From positions 19,145,227 through 19,209,226 of the forward strand of contig CM043703.1 in NCBI GenBank assembly GCA_023935145.1: 64,000 nt of DNA. Direction: 5' to 3'. The first letter of the stretch is position 1, and each line of letters begins with the position of its first letter. Both the position numbers and the translations under genes were made by a program. This document shows, one piece after another, positions 43,801 to 54,100 of the stretch. Source of the DNA: Bretschneidera sinensis (taxonomy: Eukaryota; Streptophyta; Magnoliopsida; Brassicales; Akaniaceae). The notes under the pieces were generated by a model. It searched no databases. It saw only the letters and a program-made list of their open reading frames with translations, and was not told the origin of the DNA.

Positions 43801-45215
43801 GTTAAAACTAGTCATGATTTCCAAGGTATGTCAAGAGAGAGTAGAAGCTTCCCAAAATCAAAATGAAAAATAATTAACACTCAAGATGCAACTTCGTTCG
43901 TTTTCACATTTTAATGGAGGGTTTTGCTCATCAGTTAAAACAGATAGGATTTGATTAATCAATTGACAACTCCTACAGGAGAAATTCTCAAGATATCTTA
44001 AACTTTGATTTTCAAACTTGGTTTAAGACTCTTTTTGTTGTTCATATAATAAAAGATCATATCAACCCTGGTCTGAGAATATACTGATACTAGGTAATAC
44101 AGTCAAATGGTTCAGGGCATCATGCACACAAGCTCATAAAGAATTTAAATGCCCTGGCTCACATATTCCCTCTTTCAAATTGACAGAGCAAACACACAAG
44201 CACAAAGGAAACCAGATACCTCTTATAAGGTGAATTCACAAATGCACAATAAAATAAAAAGATCATATTGATTAGCATAGGCAGACAAGGAAAGAGAGTT
44301 AGAAAAGATACTCACAATGGTTCTACTTTGCATCCAAATTCATAGAAGTATGGACACCTGGATCTAAGATCCACACATGCAGCATCAGCCTGGATTTCCA
44401 GCCTTGTTCTGGTATTAAAAAGCACCATCAAAAAGAGATAAAGAGAACCATATATCGAACTAAATCATCAAACTTTCTGGTATTAAAAAGCACCATCAAA
44501 AAGAGATAAAGAGAACCATATATCTAACTAAATCATCAAACTTTCCAACTTAGATTTCAGACAGCTACATGAATACGTCATTAACCATGCCTCTACTGTA
44601 CATAGGGAGCTTATGTAAAGGGTCTGCAACCGTACCACTAGACAATTTTTTTATGGCCTTAGGCCCAGATCTTTAATACAAAGATTCTGGATACAACCCT
44701 AAGTCATTCATACGACAAAAATTATGTAAAAGATGCTACTCCCGGCAACTCAGTCCTTAACAATTTCCCTAGGATTACTATCTCTAGCAGGCAATTCAAA
44801 TGTCACAAGGAGATATTAGGATCCTCACTTTTGATTGAAACATGCAGGAAAACTTATTGATATAGCTTGCCTCAAGTGTAACTCCTGAGCAAGCCAGAAA
44901 GGCAGTTCTACTTTTGCGCCTTGTTCAACCTGAGAACCACATCAAAAAATATTAAAAGACTGTCATTAATTATCCATTTGCATTATGGTCCAATTCTTTG
45001 AAACTCACACAGTTTGTTTCCTCACTGGGATCAATAGTCACTCCATTGGCTGGCTTATGGAATACAACTGGGACAAACTGCAAGCAACAACAAAAATCAT
45101 CATGGTACTACAACGGGAGCCTGAGAGTTGAAAGACAGACTATCCAGCATGTGAAGACTGAGGCAATAACCTCTTCTTCCATAAGAATGTCATCAATATC
45201 ATAGTAAATTGCCAT
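37873..45215 (-). CDS. PSF3: GINS complex subunit PSF3
   Basis: DNA replication factor: PSF3 is one of four GINS subunits, which together with CDC45 and MCM2-7 form the replicative helicase. Six exons on the minus strand: 45215-45171 ([15 protein letters not shown]), 45077-45009, 44929-44829 ([18 protein letters not shown]), 44408-44316 ([20 protein letters not shown]), 38212-38073 ([19 protein letters not shown]) and 37982-37873 ([19 protein letters not shown], stop at 37875-37873). Junctions are GT-AG and in phase, giving 185 residues, the normal length. Intron 5 (~6.1 kb) contains the full-length Copia element 38378-43551 in the opposite orientation. Intron 4 has a 68-bp tandem duplication at its acceptor end. 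A GTAATG donor near 46174 hints at a non-coding first exon. Coding looks intact. Confidence 0.92.
38378..38891 (+). repeat. 5' LTR of the PSF3-intron Copia
   Basis: 514 bp, TGTTGAATAATT to CATTTCTAACA, with a TATAAAAGG motif near 38599. Confidence 0.93.
38895..38906 (+). promoter_or_regulatory. Primer-binding site
   Basis: TGGTATCAGAGC, three bases after the LTR; tRNA-iMet type. Confidence 0.9.
38998..42963 (+). CDS. Copia Gag-Pol polyprotein (1321 aa)
   Basis: Single open frame with every expected domain: Gag (residues ~1-230, starting [14 protein letters not shown]), CCHC zinc knuckle at 232-245 ([14 protein letters not shown]), aspartic protease with D296 in [11 protein letters not shown]-pre-integrase with [13 protein letters not shown], integrase with the DDE residues near D489 (HSDLWGP), D552 (RTDNG) and E588 (NGVAE), reverse transcriptase with [14 protein letters not shown] and YVDD at 999-1002, and RNase H (D1171 in [15 protein letters not shown]). 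No stop or frameshift. The length is usual for a plant Copia element. The start is the first ATG after the leader, with a second ATG three codons later. It is potentially autonomous. It is related to elements A/B and shows what those have lost. Confidence 0.95.
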   Translation: MSTMKFDIEKFDGNSSFSLWKVRMLAILTQNGLKKALLGKAKMPTSMSDEDWDDLDDKALSAIQLSLSNDVLQQVLSEKTSADLLAKLEELYLTKSLANRLVLKQRLYGLHMTEGSSLKSHISEFISIINDLKNLEVIIGSEDQALLLLCSLPLSYKNFRDTIIYGREELNFDDVISSLMSKEKLDNELLSSKSDDQGSSLVARGRSNDRGFDGGKNRRRSKSRGKHKNLTCNYCKKKGHIVAECYKLQNKKKNEWQNDKGKQKEETVDADVAEEKGDDVLFATNKSRSNDEWILDSGCSYHMCPNRDWFSTYDSVEGGVVLMGNNATCKTVGIGTVKIKMHDGVVRTLTDVRHVPDLKKNLISLGILDANGCKTVIESGNIIISRGALVLMKGKKSGSLYTLLGSTVIGSAAVSSSMSDSDSTKLWHMRLGHMSEQGLAVLSKRGLLPERKIGKLDFCEHCVFGKQKRVSFNTAIHRTKGTLDYIHSDLWGPSREISKGGARYLLTIIDDFSRKTWVYFLRHKNEVFGIFKQWKTLLEKQTGKLVKRLRTDNGLEFCDSEFNQFCKDEGIVRHRTVRKTPQQNGVAERMNRAPLERAQCMLSNAGLGKEFWAEAVNLACHLVNRSPHRSLELKTPKEVWSGSPPDYSNLRIFGCPAYAHVNEGKLEPRAKKCIFLGYASGVKGFRLWYHDTHKFMISRDVTFDESAMLHPKKELSVQCDTGKKNAQEKVELEVDTSSSTNPNPIQPGSSSPGGETHHEAEHHTLAGGRQMRKIKPPQRYGFEDMLAYALNVAKTINVADPTSYSEAISSSDSDKWLVAMHEEMESLKKNDTWKLVEPPNGKKIIGCKWIFKKKEGVTGVEDTKYKARLVAKGYSQVEGVDFNDVFSPVVRHTSIRVLLTLVVVHNLELEQLDVKTAFLHGDLDEQIYIQQPEGFEVEGKEDHVYLLKKSFYGLKQSPRLWYRRFDSFMLSIGFSRCKYDSCVYYQRLDDGTFIYLLLYVDDMLIAAKNMYEINRLKSQLNDEFEMKDLGAAKKILGMEINRDRGAGRLFLSQQKYIEKVLKRFGMHDAKPMSTPLASHFRLSASMSPQSEEEIMYMSRVPYSSAVGSIMYEMVCTRLDISHAVSVVSRYLSCPRKTHWQAVKWILRYLKGTSTAFLEFGKTSDNLAGYVDSNFAGDLDRRRSITGYVFTIGTCAVSWKATLQPTVALSTTEAEFMAVTEAAKEAIWLRGILNELSLETNKTVVYCESQSAIHLTKDQMHHERTKHIDVKYHFIRDIVAQGDVIVRKIGTLNNPADMLTKSLPITKFTHCMDLVGVVQHLH
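43038..43551 (+). repeat. 3' LTR of the PSF3-intron Copia
   Basis: 514 bp, same ends as the 5' LTR, followed by the target duplication GACAC. Confidence 0.93.
44409..44544. repeat. 68-bp tandem duplication in PSF3 intron 4
   Basis: 44409-44476 and 44477-44544 are two near-identical 68-bp copies (CGAAC versus CTAAC is the visible difference). The duplicated block includes the minus-strand ATACCAG acceptor used before exon 4, so an exact copy of the acceptor lies 68 nt upstream. Confidence 0.92.
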
Positions 45216-48178
45216 TCTCAAAGGCCCCCGTTCGTTGGTCTTTAGTTTCTCAAGTTCTTCAAGACCACTCACAGAGGACCAAGCCTAAGGTAATTAAGGC
45301 CCCGGACTATAAACTCTCTCCAGTCTGTAAATCAAGCATTACTGTAACTAACATATGCCAACACAAAGATGTGACAAAAGATATGCAATCCTTTATCTAT
45401 AACAACAGATGTCAAAGAACAACAAGATTTGAACATGGACACAAATCTGAAAAACACAATTGCAAATTTAATCTTTAAAACTATCTTATTCAGATCAGTT
45501 GCAGGAACTAAAGGATCTTATATTCAGCCAGGTTATGCTACGGCAAACTTATGCTGCATAAAGCATATTGACAAACGGATTATAAGCAAATAAGTGCTGA
45601 TTTCTTAATACACAATATTCATGATAAACTTTGACCATGGACAGAACATTAATACACCACTATATGGAGCTAATAGCTATGGCTTACAGATCTCAGCTTC
45701 ACACAAGTTAAAAATCCAAGTCCGGCCCTAAATCAACAAAATTAGAAATACATAGCCAAACAAATAATGAATATGCACATACAAAATTCAAGTAAATATA
45801 AATTAACTGCAAAGTACAGTTGAAGAACCAAATTTTTTTACCAATGGTAGGATCGCATGAGATTAGATTTCGATTTTAGTGCAATCGGTTTTATGAGTAA
45901 TTTAAAGGTTGTGACTATAGAGAGTATCGTTTTCGGAAAATTCAAAATCCGCATGAGTAGAAGAGAGAGAACAGTTACCAACGATGGGGAAGAAATTGCT
46001 TGGCCAACGACGTCGGCAGCGCTTCTCTGGTCACGAATTTTTCAGAGAGAATGAGAAGAAGGAGAGAGAGAGTGAGAAGGAAGTTGAATAGAGAGGAATA
46101 TTTCTAGCATGAGGAATTGAACAGAACAATTAAATTAGAACCAAAAACAAATGAGAGTGAGAGAGACAGCATTACCTGAATTTCTAGTGCTCCTCTTCTC
46201 TGGATCTAGGTCTCCAGCGAGGGAAGATAGATAAAATAAATTGGAGGGAAACTTAAAAATAAAAAATTATAATTAAAAAATAAATAAAACTCGATGATGT
46301 TTTTTTAAAGATCGTGGTGTATTATAAACTTGAGAAAATTATGTTAGGGTGTAATTACACAGACATCTTTTTTATTTGTTATCAACTGCATCCTTTGGCA
46401 TGGTACATTTAATTATTTCAAAAAGTTGACATTAAAAAGTCTGATATAATTAAGATATATCAACAAATCAATTTTTAAAAACAAATATACCTTTAATACT
46501 ATTACCCTTTATTTCTCTTTTTCTTCCTCAACCTCTCACTTTCTCTTTTTTTTTTTTTCTTTTTCTTTTTACCATTTGAGCGTACCTGAAGCTCGAAGGA
46601 ATTTCCATTTTGCTGCATCAGCAACCATTTTCCCTTTGCTTTATTTAGCTATCTTCCTCTTCTTCCTCAACCTCTTGTTTATTTCCCTTCATTCTTCTTT
46701 CTTCCTACCGTTAACGAAAATATGAAGTTCAAGGGAAAAATCATCATGGAGTCTGATACTTGCATAATGCTTTCTTGTTTCTTGAACTGCATGTAAAATC
46801 ATCTTTTCCTATAGCAATTTAAGTATTCCACAATTTTCTTTACTAACGTAAGCATGGAATAAAAAATTGCACCTAATTACATAAGAGAAAAATATGTATA
46901 TATTGAGTATTTTGTACACATAAGTGTTGCGATAAAATGCATGAATTTTTTTGAGTATTTTGCACATGGACATTATAATAAAAGCTCCCAACTTTCTGAA
47001 AGTTCTCATATGGCATTTTTATTTATCACACACAACTTAATTGCATCTCATGTAATTAAATTGGTGAAGTATTTATTTGAAAATATTGGTAGAAAGCCAA
47101 ATGATACATACAAATTACTTGAGGTCATTTAAAATAATACATGAATGATATCTTACTTTGCAAAACATGAAATTAGTACACATATGTAATGTAGAATCAG
47201 ATTTAAACTGAGTTATTTGTTAAAAAAAATGTTTATCGTTCTTGCGATTTCTCGAATAACCAATAAAAATGTTTAGAATGAATGGATTTCTCGAACGAAA
47301 ATGACTTAAAAGAAAGATAAATGAGTTTAATCACGTTAAAAGTGACTAGTCTATTGATATAAAAAATCGACTCGTTTAATCCAATAAATTATTTTTTTAT
47401 TATATTCACAAAATTTGATTGGAAAAATAAATTATCCATAAACTAAAACATGTGTAACCTATCATAATTCAAACTTTAATGATCAGTATATCCCTTTCGA
47501 ATATTTTAATGGAATATTTAATAAATAACGGTGGTGCTTTTTGTTCAGAAATGCTTGTGCACCGAAAGCACTTGTCAAACTAGTAATTTTTATATAAATC
47601 GTTTTAAATTTTTTCTCCAGAAAACAATATAAATTCCTCATACGGAGGATTATAATCATGTTAACTAGTGTTTATTATAAGAGAAATTGTTCCCTTATGT
47701 TTTTTCTCGTAAAAACTCCGTAGGATAGAAACAAAGATCTTGCCACAACAATCTAAGCAATGGACAACTTCAATGATCAGCCATGGCAGCTATTGTAGAG
47801 CCCATTCTTGTGGCTAGTCCAGCGCACACTCAGATTTTCCATTTCAGCTTCTGCTCAACAGAATTTTTTTCAGGTTTAAGAATCACCTTTCACATAATTA
47901 ACTGTGATTTGGATGCATCCAGGCTTAAGACTTACTTTAATGAACCGTTTGTCACTCTAAAATGTGAACTTCATATAAAAAAAAAGGACTAAAAGTAACT
48001 AAATTTATGATAAAGAAGCGTTTGCGCAAAGGGTTTTTAAGTTCATTCCTTTCTGTCTCTCCCAATCTCAATCCCAATTTGTTTTGAAGCATGTCCATGT
48101 AAAACTTCCCATTCTTCAATTTCTGGTGGAGAGCTCCTGCATAATGCATTTATATAGGGAAAAAAAGATGTCTGCAAC
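45216..48178. other. PSF3 5' region and intergenic
   Basis: 45216-46240 probably contains PSF3 5' UTR, with a possible non-coding exon ending at AATTCAG/GTAATG near 46174 (minus strand) and an acceptor near 45286. From 46240 to 48178 the DNA is AT-rich with no recognisable gene. A pyrimidine-rich stretch lies at 46500-46720. Confidence 0.45.
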
Positions 48179-51100
48179 TTAATCCCACTGAATCTCCCGG
48201 TGAAATGTCCACTCAGAGGCATTTAACGTGGTTTTCCCATCGGCAGCAACAAGATCATAAGGCGAGTCCTCCGAAAATTCAGTGGGCATGGACTTCCAGT
48301 GAAGAGATGGCTTCCACTCAGCTTCTTTGATCACCTTCAGTATCTCTGTCACAACTACTTTGCTCCCCTCGGCAGATAAATGTATTCCATCTCTAGAGAA
48401 AAAGAATAAACTAAATTAAGTTCCATGGATAAACTTTTAGATATAAAAGGATAAATTTCAGTCTCCACATGAATTTAAGTGAAGGTTTGGCAGGCGATAA
48501 AAGGGTACGAGGAGACTTTTAAGGAATAATACAGGACAATGAAAGATTTTCTTGCAGCTTGTGTGAGCGAAAAAATTAGATAGATGATGTATGGTCAAGC
48601 AAACTCACGTAAAGCAAGCAGCCAAATCATTTGTTTCCTGCAGTGCAGTAAAAAGATCAACCACTTTCACACCTAATTCCTGGCACAACTTTATACAAGC
48701 TTCTGAATACTTTTGGCATAGCTCATTCGTTCGAACTATCTCACTTAAATATGCACTGGTTCAACAAAAAGAGACATAAATTAGATTTAACAATTTGCTA
48801 AGACAAGGAAAACAAGAGATACCCAATATATGCATCAGAGCACCTTTGGTTCTGGCGAATTCTGGCCTCATCCACAGGAGGACAACTCAGAAAAATGATG
48901 CGCATTGAGTCTGAAAGGCTCTGATTTTCAAATATCATGTGTTAGAATATCACATACTATTCTTAAAAAAAAAAAAATGAGCTCCCAATTTGAGTTTGAT
49001 GTGGTCAAATGGCAGCATACAAGCAGAAAGAACTAACAGAATATATTTCAGCATTTAGGGACTCTTTTTCTTTGGCTTCCAAACAAATAAAAGTGCATTC
49101 AAGGGCATCTAGGAACTGCAAAGAATGAAACTTTTCTGCCTAATTCCTCACCATAGTTACCAAGAATTCGGTACGCCTTGGTTCGCAGTACGTGGTGTTA
49201 GAATTTAAGAAAGTAAGGAGATTGTACAAATGCTTACTTGAGTTCATATTATTGAGAATACAATTAAGAGTATATATAGGTTGTTAAAGGAAAAAGACAT
49301 TCCTTAAAACAAGGAAGGAAACATGGTCTAAAGTAAGCCTTAAAACAAGAAAGGAAACATGGCCTAAAGTAAGCCTTAAAACAAGGAAAGAAACATGGCC
49401 TAAAGAAAGCCTTAAAACAAGGATGAATATATGGAAAGTGTGGGTGAAGTGGAATAGTTAGTGACCCTAATTAAAGAAAAGAATATGGACTTTGCCATCC
49501 ATTGACAGCCCCCCTCAAATTGATGCAGGTTAATCAATAAGCATCAATTTGCTGCTTAAGAAGCAATATCAATGGCGAGTGAGCGCTTTGGTGAAGATAT
49601 CAGCAATTTGTAGGTCAGTGGAAACATGTGGAAGAGTGATAACACAAGCTTCAAATGCTTCGTGGATAGAGTGACAGTCGACTTCAATATGCTTCGTGCG
49701 CTCATGATAGACAGGATTGGCCGTGATCTGAATAGCACTTGTATTATCAGCATGTAGAGGTGTAGGATCAGTTGCAGAAAAATCTAGCTCAGCAAGCAAA
49801 CCTCGAAGCCAAATAATTTCGGAACAAGCAAGAGACATCGCCCGATTCTCGGATTCTATAGATGACTTAGAAACTCTGTCTTGCTTCTTACTCTTCCATG
49901 AGATCAATGCATCACCTAAGAACACACACCAACCAGTAATGGAGCGACATGTATTAGCACAACCAGCCCAATCAGCGTCGCTATAAGCAGCAAGTCGAGG
50001 AGAATTGCCTGCAGGAAAGAATAAGCCACAGGCAGAAGTGCCCTGAACATAGCGTATGATCCTACGGGCAGCAACCAAATGAAGGTGACAAGGGATCTGA
50101 AGAAACTGGCTGACTTGTTGTACTGCAAAGGAAATGTCCGGTCTAGTAATGGTGAGGTAGACAAGACTGCCCACCAACTTTCGGTATAAACTAGGATCAG
50201 CAAGTAAATCACCCTCCTCTTTGCGAAGCTTGACATTCAATTCCATGGGAGTATCAACAGAAGTGGCCTCCCGTAGGCCAGCTGTAGCCACCAGGTCACT
50301 AGCATACTTATGTTGATTGAGTGAAATACCCGACGGACTACGATGCACCTCAAGACCGAGAAAATATGTAAGAGACCCAAGATCTTTCATATGAAAGGAC
50401 TCGGAGAGATGGGTCTTGAGCTGGCCAAGTAAAACAGAATCGGAGCCAATAATCACAATATCATCAACATAAACTAAAAGAACAACAATACCCATGTCTG
50501 ATTTTTGAAGAAACAAAGAAGTGTCATACTTGCTCTGCTTGAATGAGAATTGTAATAAATTAGTTCGAAATTTATCAAACCAAGCCCTTGGAGCTTGTTT
50601 GAGACCATAAAGGGAGCGACGAAGCTTACACACATGTGAGTTTGGAGAAGGAAACAATCCCGGGGGTGGTTTCATATAAATACACTCTTTAAGATCCCCA
50701 TGAAGAAAAGCATTCTTGACATCCATCTGATGTAGGGGCCAATCATTAGAAGCAGCAAGAGCTAGAATCGTACGAACAGTGGTCATCTTAGCCACAGGAG
50801 CAAAGGTTTCTTCATAATTAACACCGTATTCCTGTTTATTTCCAAGTGCAACAAGCCGAGCTTTATAACGATCCAAACTTCCATCAGATCGAACCTTGAC
50901 GGAGTAAACCCATTTGCAACCCAGGGGGACTATAGTGGAAGGACAAGGTGCAATGTCCCAGGTGTGATTGGCCTCTAAAGCAGCAATTTCTTCCTGCACA
51001 GCTTGTCGCCAACAATCATGCTTGACAGCATGTGAGTAGCATGTGGGAATATCAAAATTGGACAATACAGCAGGAAGAGCAGAAGCAAACCACCCATACC

Positions 51101-54100
51101 TATCCGGAGGTAGAGATATTCGAGAAGAGCGACGTAACAAGTGTTCTGAAGGTGCTACAACAGACTGGAGCATGGTAGGATTAGATATCGGTTGAGCCAT
51201 CGGAAGAGACTGTGGGCGGGAGCGTCTCGTATATACAATACCTGGTTTAAAGCGAGAGCTGACTTGATGAAGATCTGAAAATTATTGCTCAAAAGAGGGG
51301 AGGACCACCGTAGAATAAGAGGGCTCAGAGGACACAGGAAAGAAATGTTGATTTTCAAAGAAAATAACAGTCCTAGAAATACGTGTACGATGTAAGGTAG
51401 GATCATAGCAAACAAATCCCTCACATTATATCCCAAGAATGCACGTCTAACAGATTGAGCAGATAATTTATGTCGCTCATGGGGAGGTAAATGGACAAAA
51501 CATACACAACCAAAGATACGAAGATTATCATAACTAGGTTGTTTAGCAAACAAGCAGAAATAGGGAGACTCCATGTGTAAGATTTGGGAAGGTAAACGAT
51601 TAATCAAGTGAATAGCAGTTTTCAAAGCCTCGACCCAGAACATTGATGGAACAAATGATTCTAACAAGAGAGTACGTACTACATCAAGAAGATAACGATT
51701 TTTGCGTTCGGCTACTCCATTCTGTTGGGGAGTAGCAGGATATGAACGTTGATGAATAATACCTTTAGAAGCCAAGAATTCCTGAAACTCAGTAGACAAA
51801 TAGTCACCACCAGAATATGTGCGTAATGTCTTAATAGTCGCAGAAAATTGATTGTCAACATACGCTAAAAAATTAGTGAAAGTACGAAAAACCTCAGATT
51901 TAGAGCGAAGAAAATAAACCCAAGTGAATCTGCTATAATCATCAATGGAAGTCACATAATATTTAAATTTTTCATGCGAACTAACGGGAGAAGGTCCCCA
52001 AACATCACTATGGATAAGATCAAAGCAATGAGAAGCTCTACTAGCATGTAAAGGAAATGGAAGAATTTTGCTTTTACCAAGTTTGCAAGAATCACACTTA
52101 AGAGATAAAGAAGAACGTTCTTCATTATCAAGAAAACCAGAGTGCAATACATGAGGTAAGATCTGAGTATTGGGATGGCCTAAACGACGATGCCACACCA
52201 TACTCAGATTTGGAACATTATTGCAAGCAAGAGACTTAATAGACGAAACTGGAGAAATTGCTGGGACAGATAAAAATAGTGGAAACAAGCGCCCCACTTT
52301 AGGTCCCTTCACGATCAGCTCTCCCGTTACCTAGTCCTGTACAACACAACCATCACCAGAAAAGTTAACAACACAATTGTTATCAACTAATTGACCAACA
52401 GAAATAAGATTCGTGGAAAGTTGAGGAGCAAGAAACACATCAGTGAATTTAGAAGAGGCATCTCCGACAGCAGCGATTGGTAAAGAACTGCCATTGGCAG
52501 TCTGAATGGCAGAAGGACCAACATAGGGTCGAACATGACACAGAGCGGTGGGAGTATTCGTCATGTGATTAGAGGCCCCCGAGTCTACGTACCAGAGTTT
52601 GGTAGAATTTTTACCTTGAAACCCCATTGCAGATAATGCTGAAATTAGCATCTGTTGCACCATTTCGGGTGTGCAGTAATTCGCTGCAGGAGGTGCCAGA
52701 ACTGGGGAGGCACTGGAAGAAGAGCCAGGAGCTGCAGAGGGTACAATAACAGAGGTCTGAAATGCTTGAGCCTGACGATTTTGTGGGCGGAGACGACATT
52801 CTTTGATGATGTGACCCTTCTTCTTACAATAAGAGCAGTATTTCTTGGGACAATTGACAGCAATATGCCCATATTCCTTACAGCAAAAACACTGCAAGTT
52901 TTTAGAATGCATAGGCAGTCTGCGTCCTTGGGCAGCATAAGCAACAGTTCCTGGACTACCATAAGATTGCTCCAGAGTGGCTTGAGTACTAAGACGTTGT
53001 TCTTCACGAAGTAACTCACCAAAACAAACATCAAGAGAAGGAACAGGAGATCTATTCAGCAGAGAGGAGCGAATAGATTCATATTCCGGGCGTAGCTTCA
53101 TAAGAAATTGATCATGCCATCTAGTCTCGTGGAGTTGCTGAATAGTCGAAAGAGTGGCAACAGGAACAGCTGCTGTAACAAGATCAGTATAGTCAGTCCA
53201 AAGAATCAGAGAGGCCGAGTAATAGTCTTGGATGGAAAGACTGCCATGTTGAAAGGTGGCAATTGCATGCTCTAACTGAAAGCGATAAGCATCATTATCT
53301 TGACGATAAACCTTCTTCAGATAAGTCCACATGGATTGAGCAGAGCGATGAGTACGCAAGTTGGTGACAATATGTGGCTCCACCGAACCAAGAAGCCAAG
53401 ACATGATCCGAGCATCAAGCACAGTCCAAGAAGGAGAAGACCCGACATCCTTCGATTGGTCTGTATTGGATGTTTGTGTGACATCCGTGCCATCGATATG
53501 GCCCCAAAGTTCTTTTCCCTTGAGAAAAATTTCAAACTGAAAGGCCCACGTAGAGTAATTTTTGCCCGTAAATTTGACACACACAGGTGCAGAGTCCATT
53601 GCAAATAAGTGCAAAAAAAATGGCCCGACCAAAAAATTGCCGAAACCACCCAAAGCAGAAAAAAAACAAACTGCCAAAGAGATCTGAGAACAAAAAAAAC
53701 ACCGAGAAATCTGAGACCCAAAGCCACAAAACACCTCTCTGAAAATAGAGGATGTTGTGAATGCCGAAACTGCTCAAACCAAAAAAATAGGAGGTGCCGA
53801 CAACACCAACCCAGAAAGAGAAGACCGAAAAACAACCACAAAAAAAAAAATTTCACGTTGGGTTCACCGAGAACAACACAGAACACGCTGAAACACGAAA
53901 CAGAGAAAAATTACATGCGAGAGAAGAACCTAAGCAACCAGTTCTGATACCATGTTAGAATTTAAGAGAGTAAAGAGTAAAGAGATGTGAGAATTGAAGA
54001 GAGTAAAGAGATTGTACAAATGCTTACTTGAGTTCTTATTATTGAGAATACAATTAAGAGTATATATAGGTTGCTAAAGGAAAAAGACATTCCTTAAAAC

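Noticed and set aside
45857..46054. 65-codon plus-strand frame
   Set aside because: It lies in the probable 5' UTR/promoter of PSF3 on the opposite strand; no domain or conservation seen.
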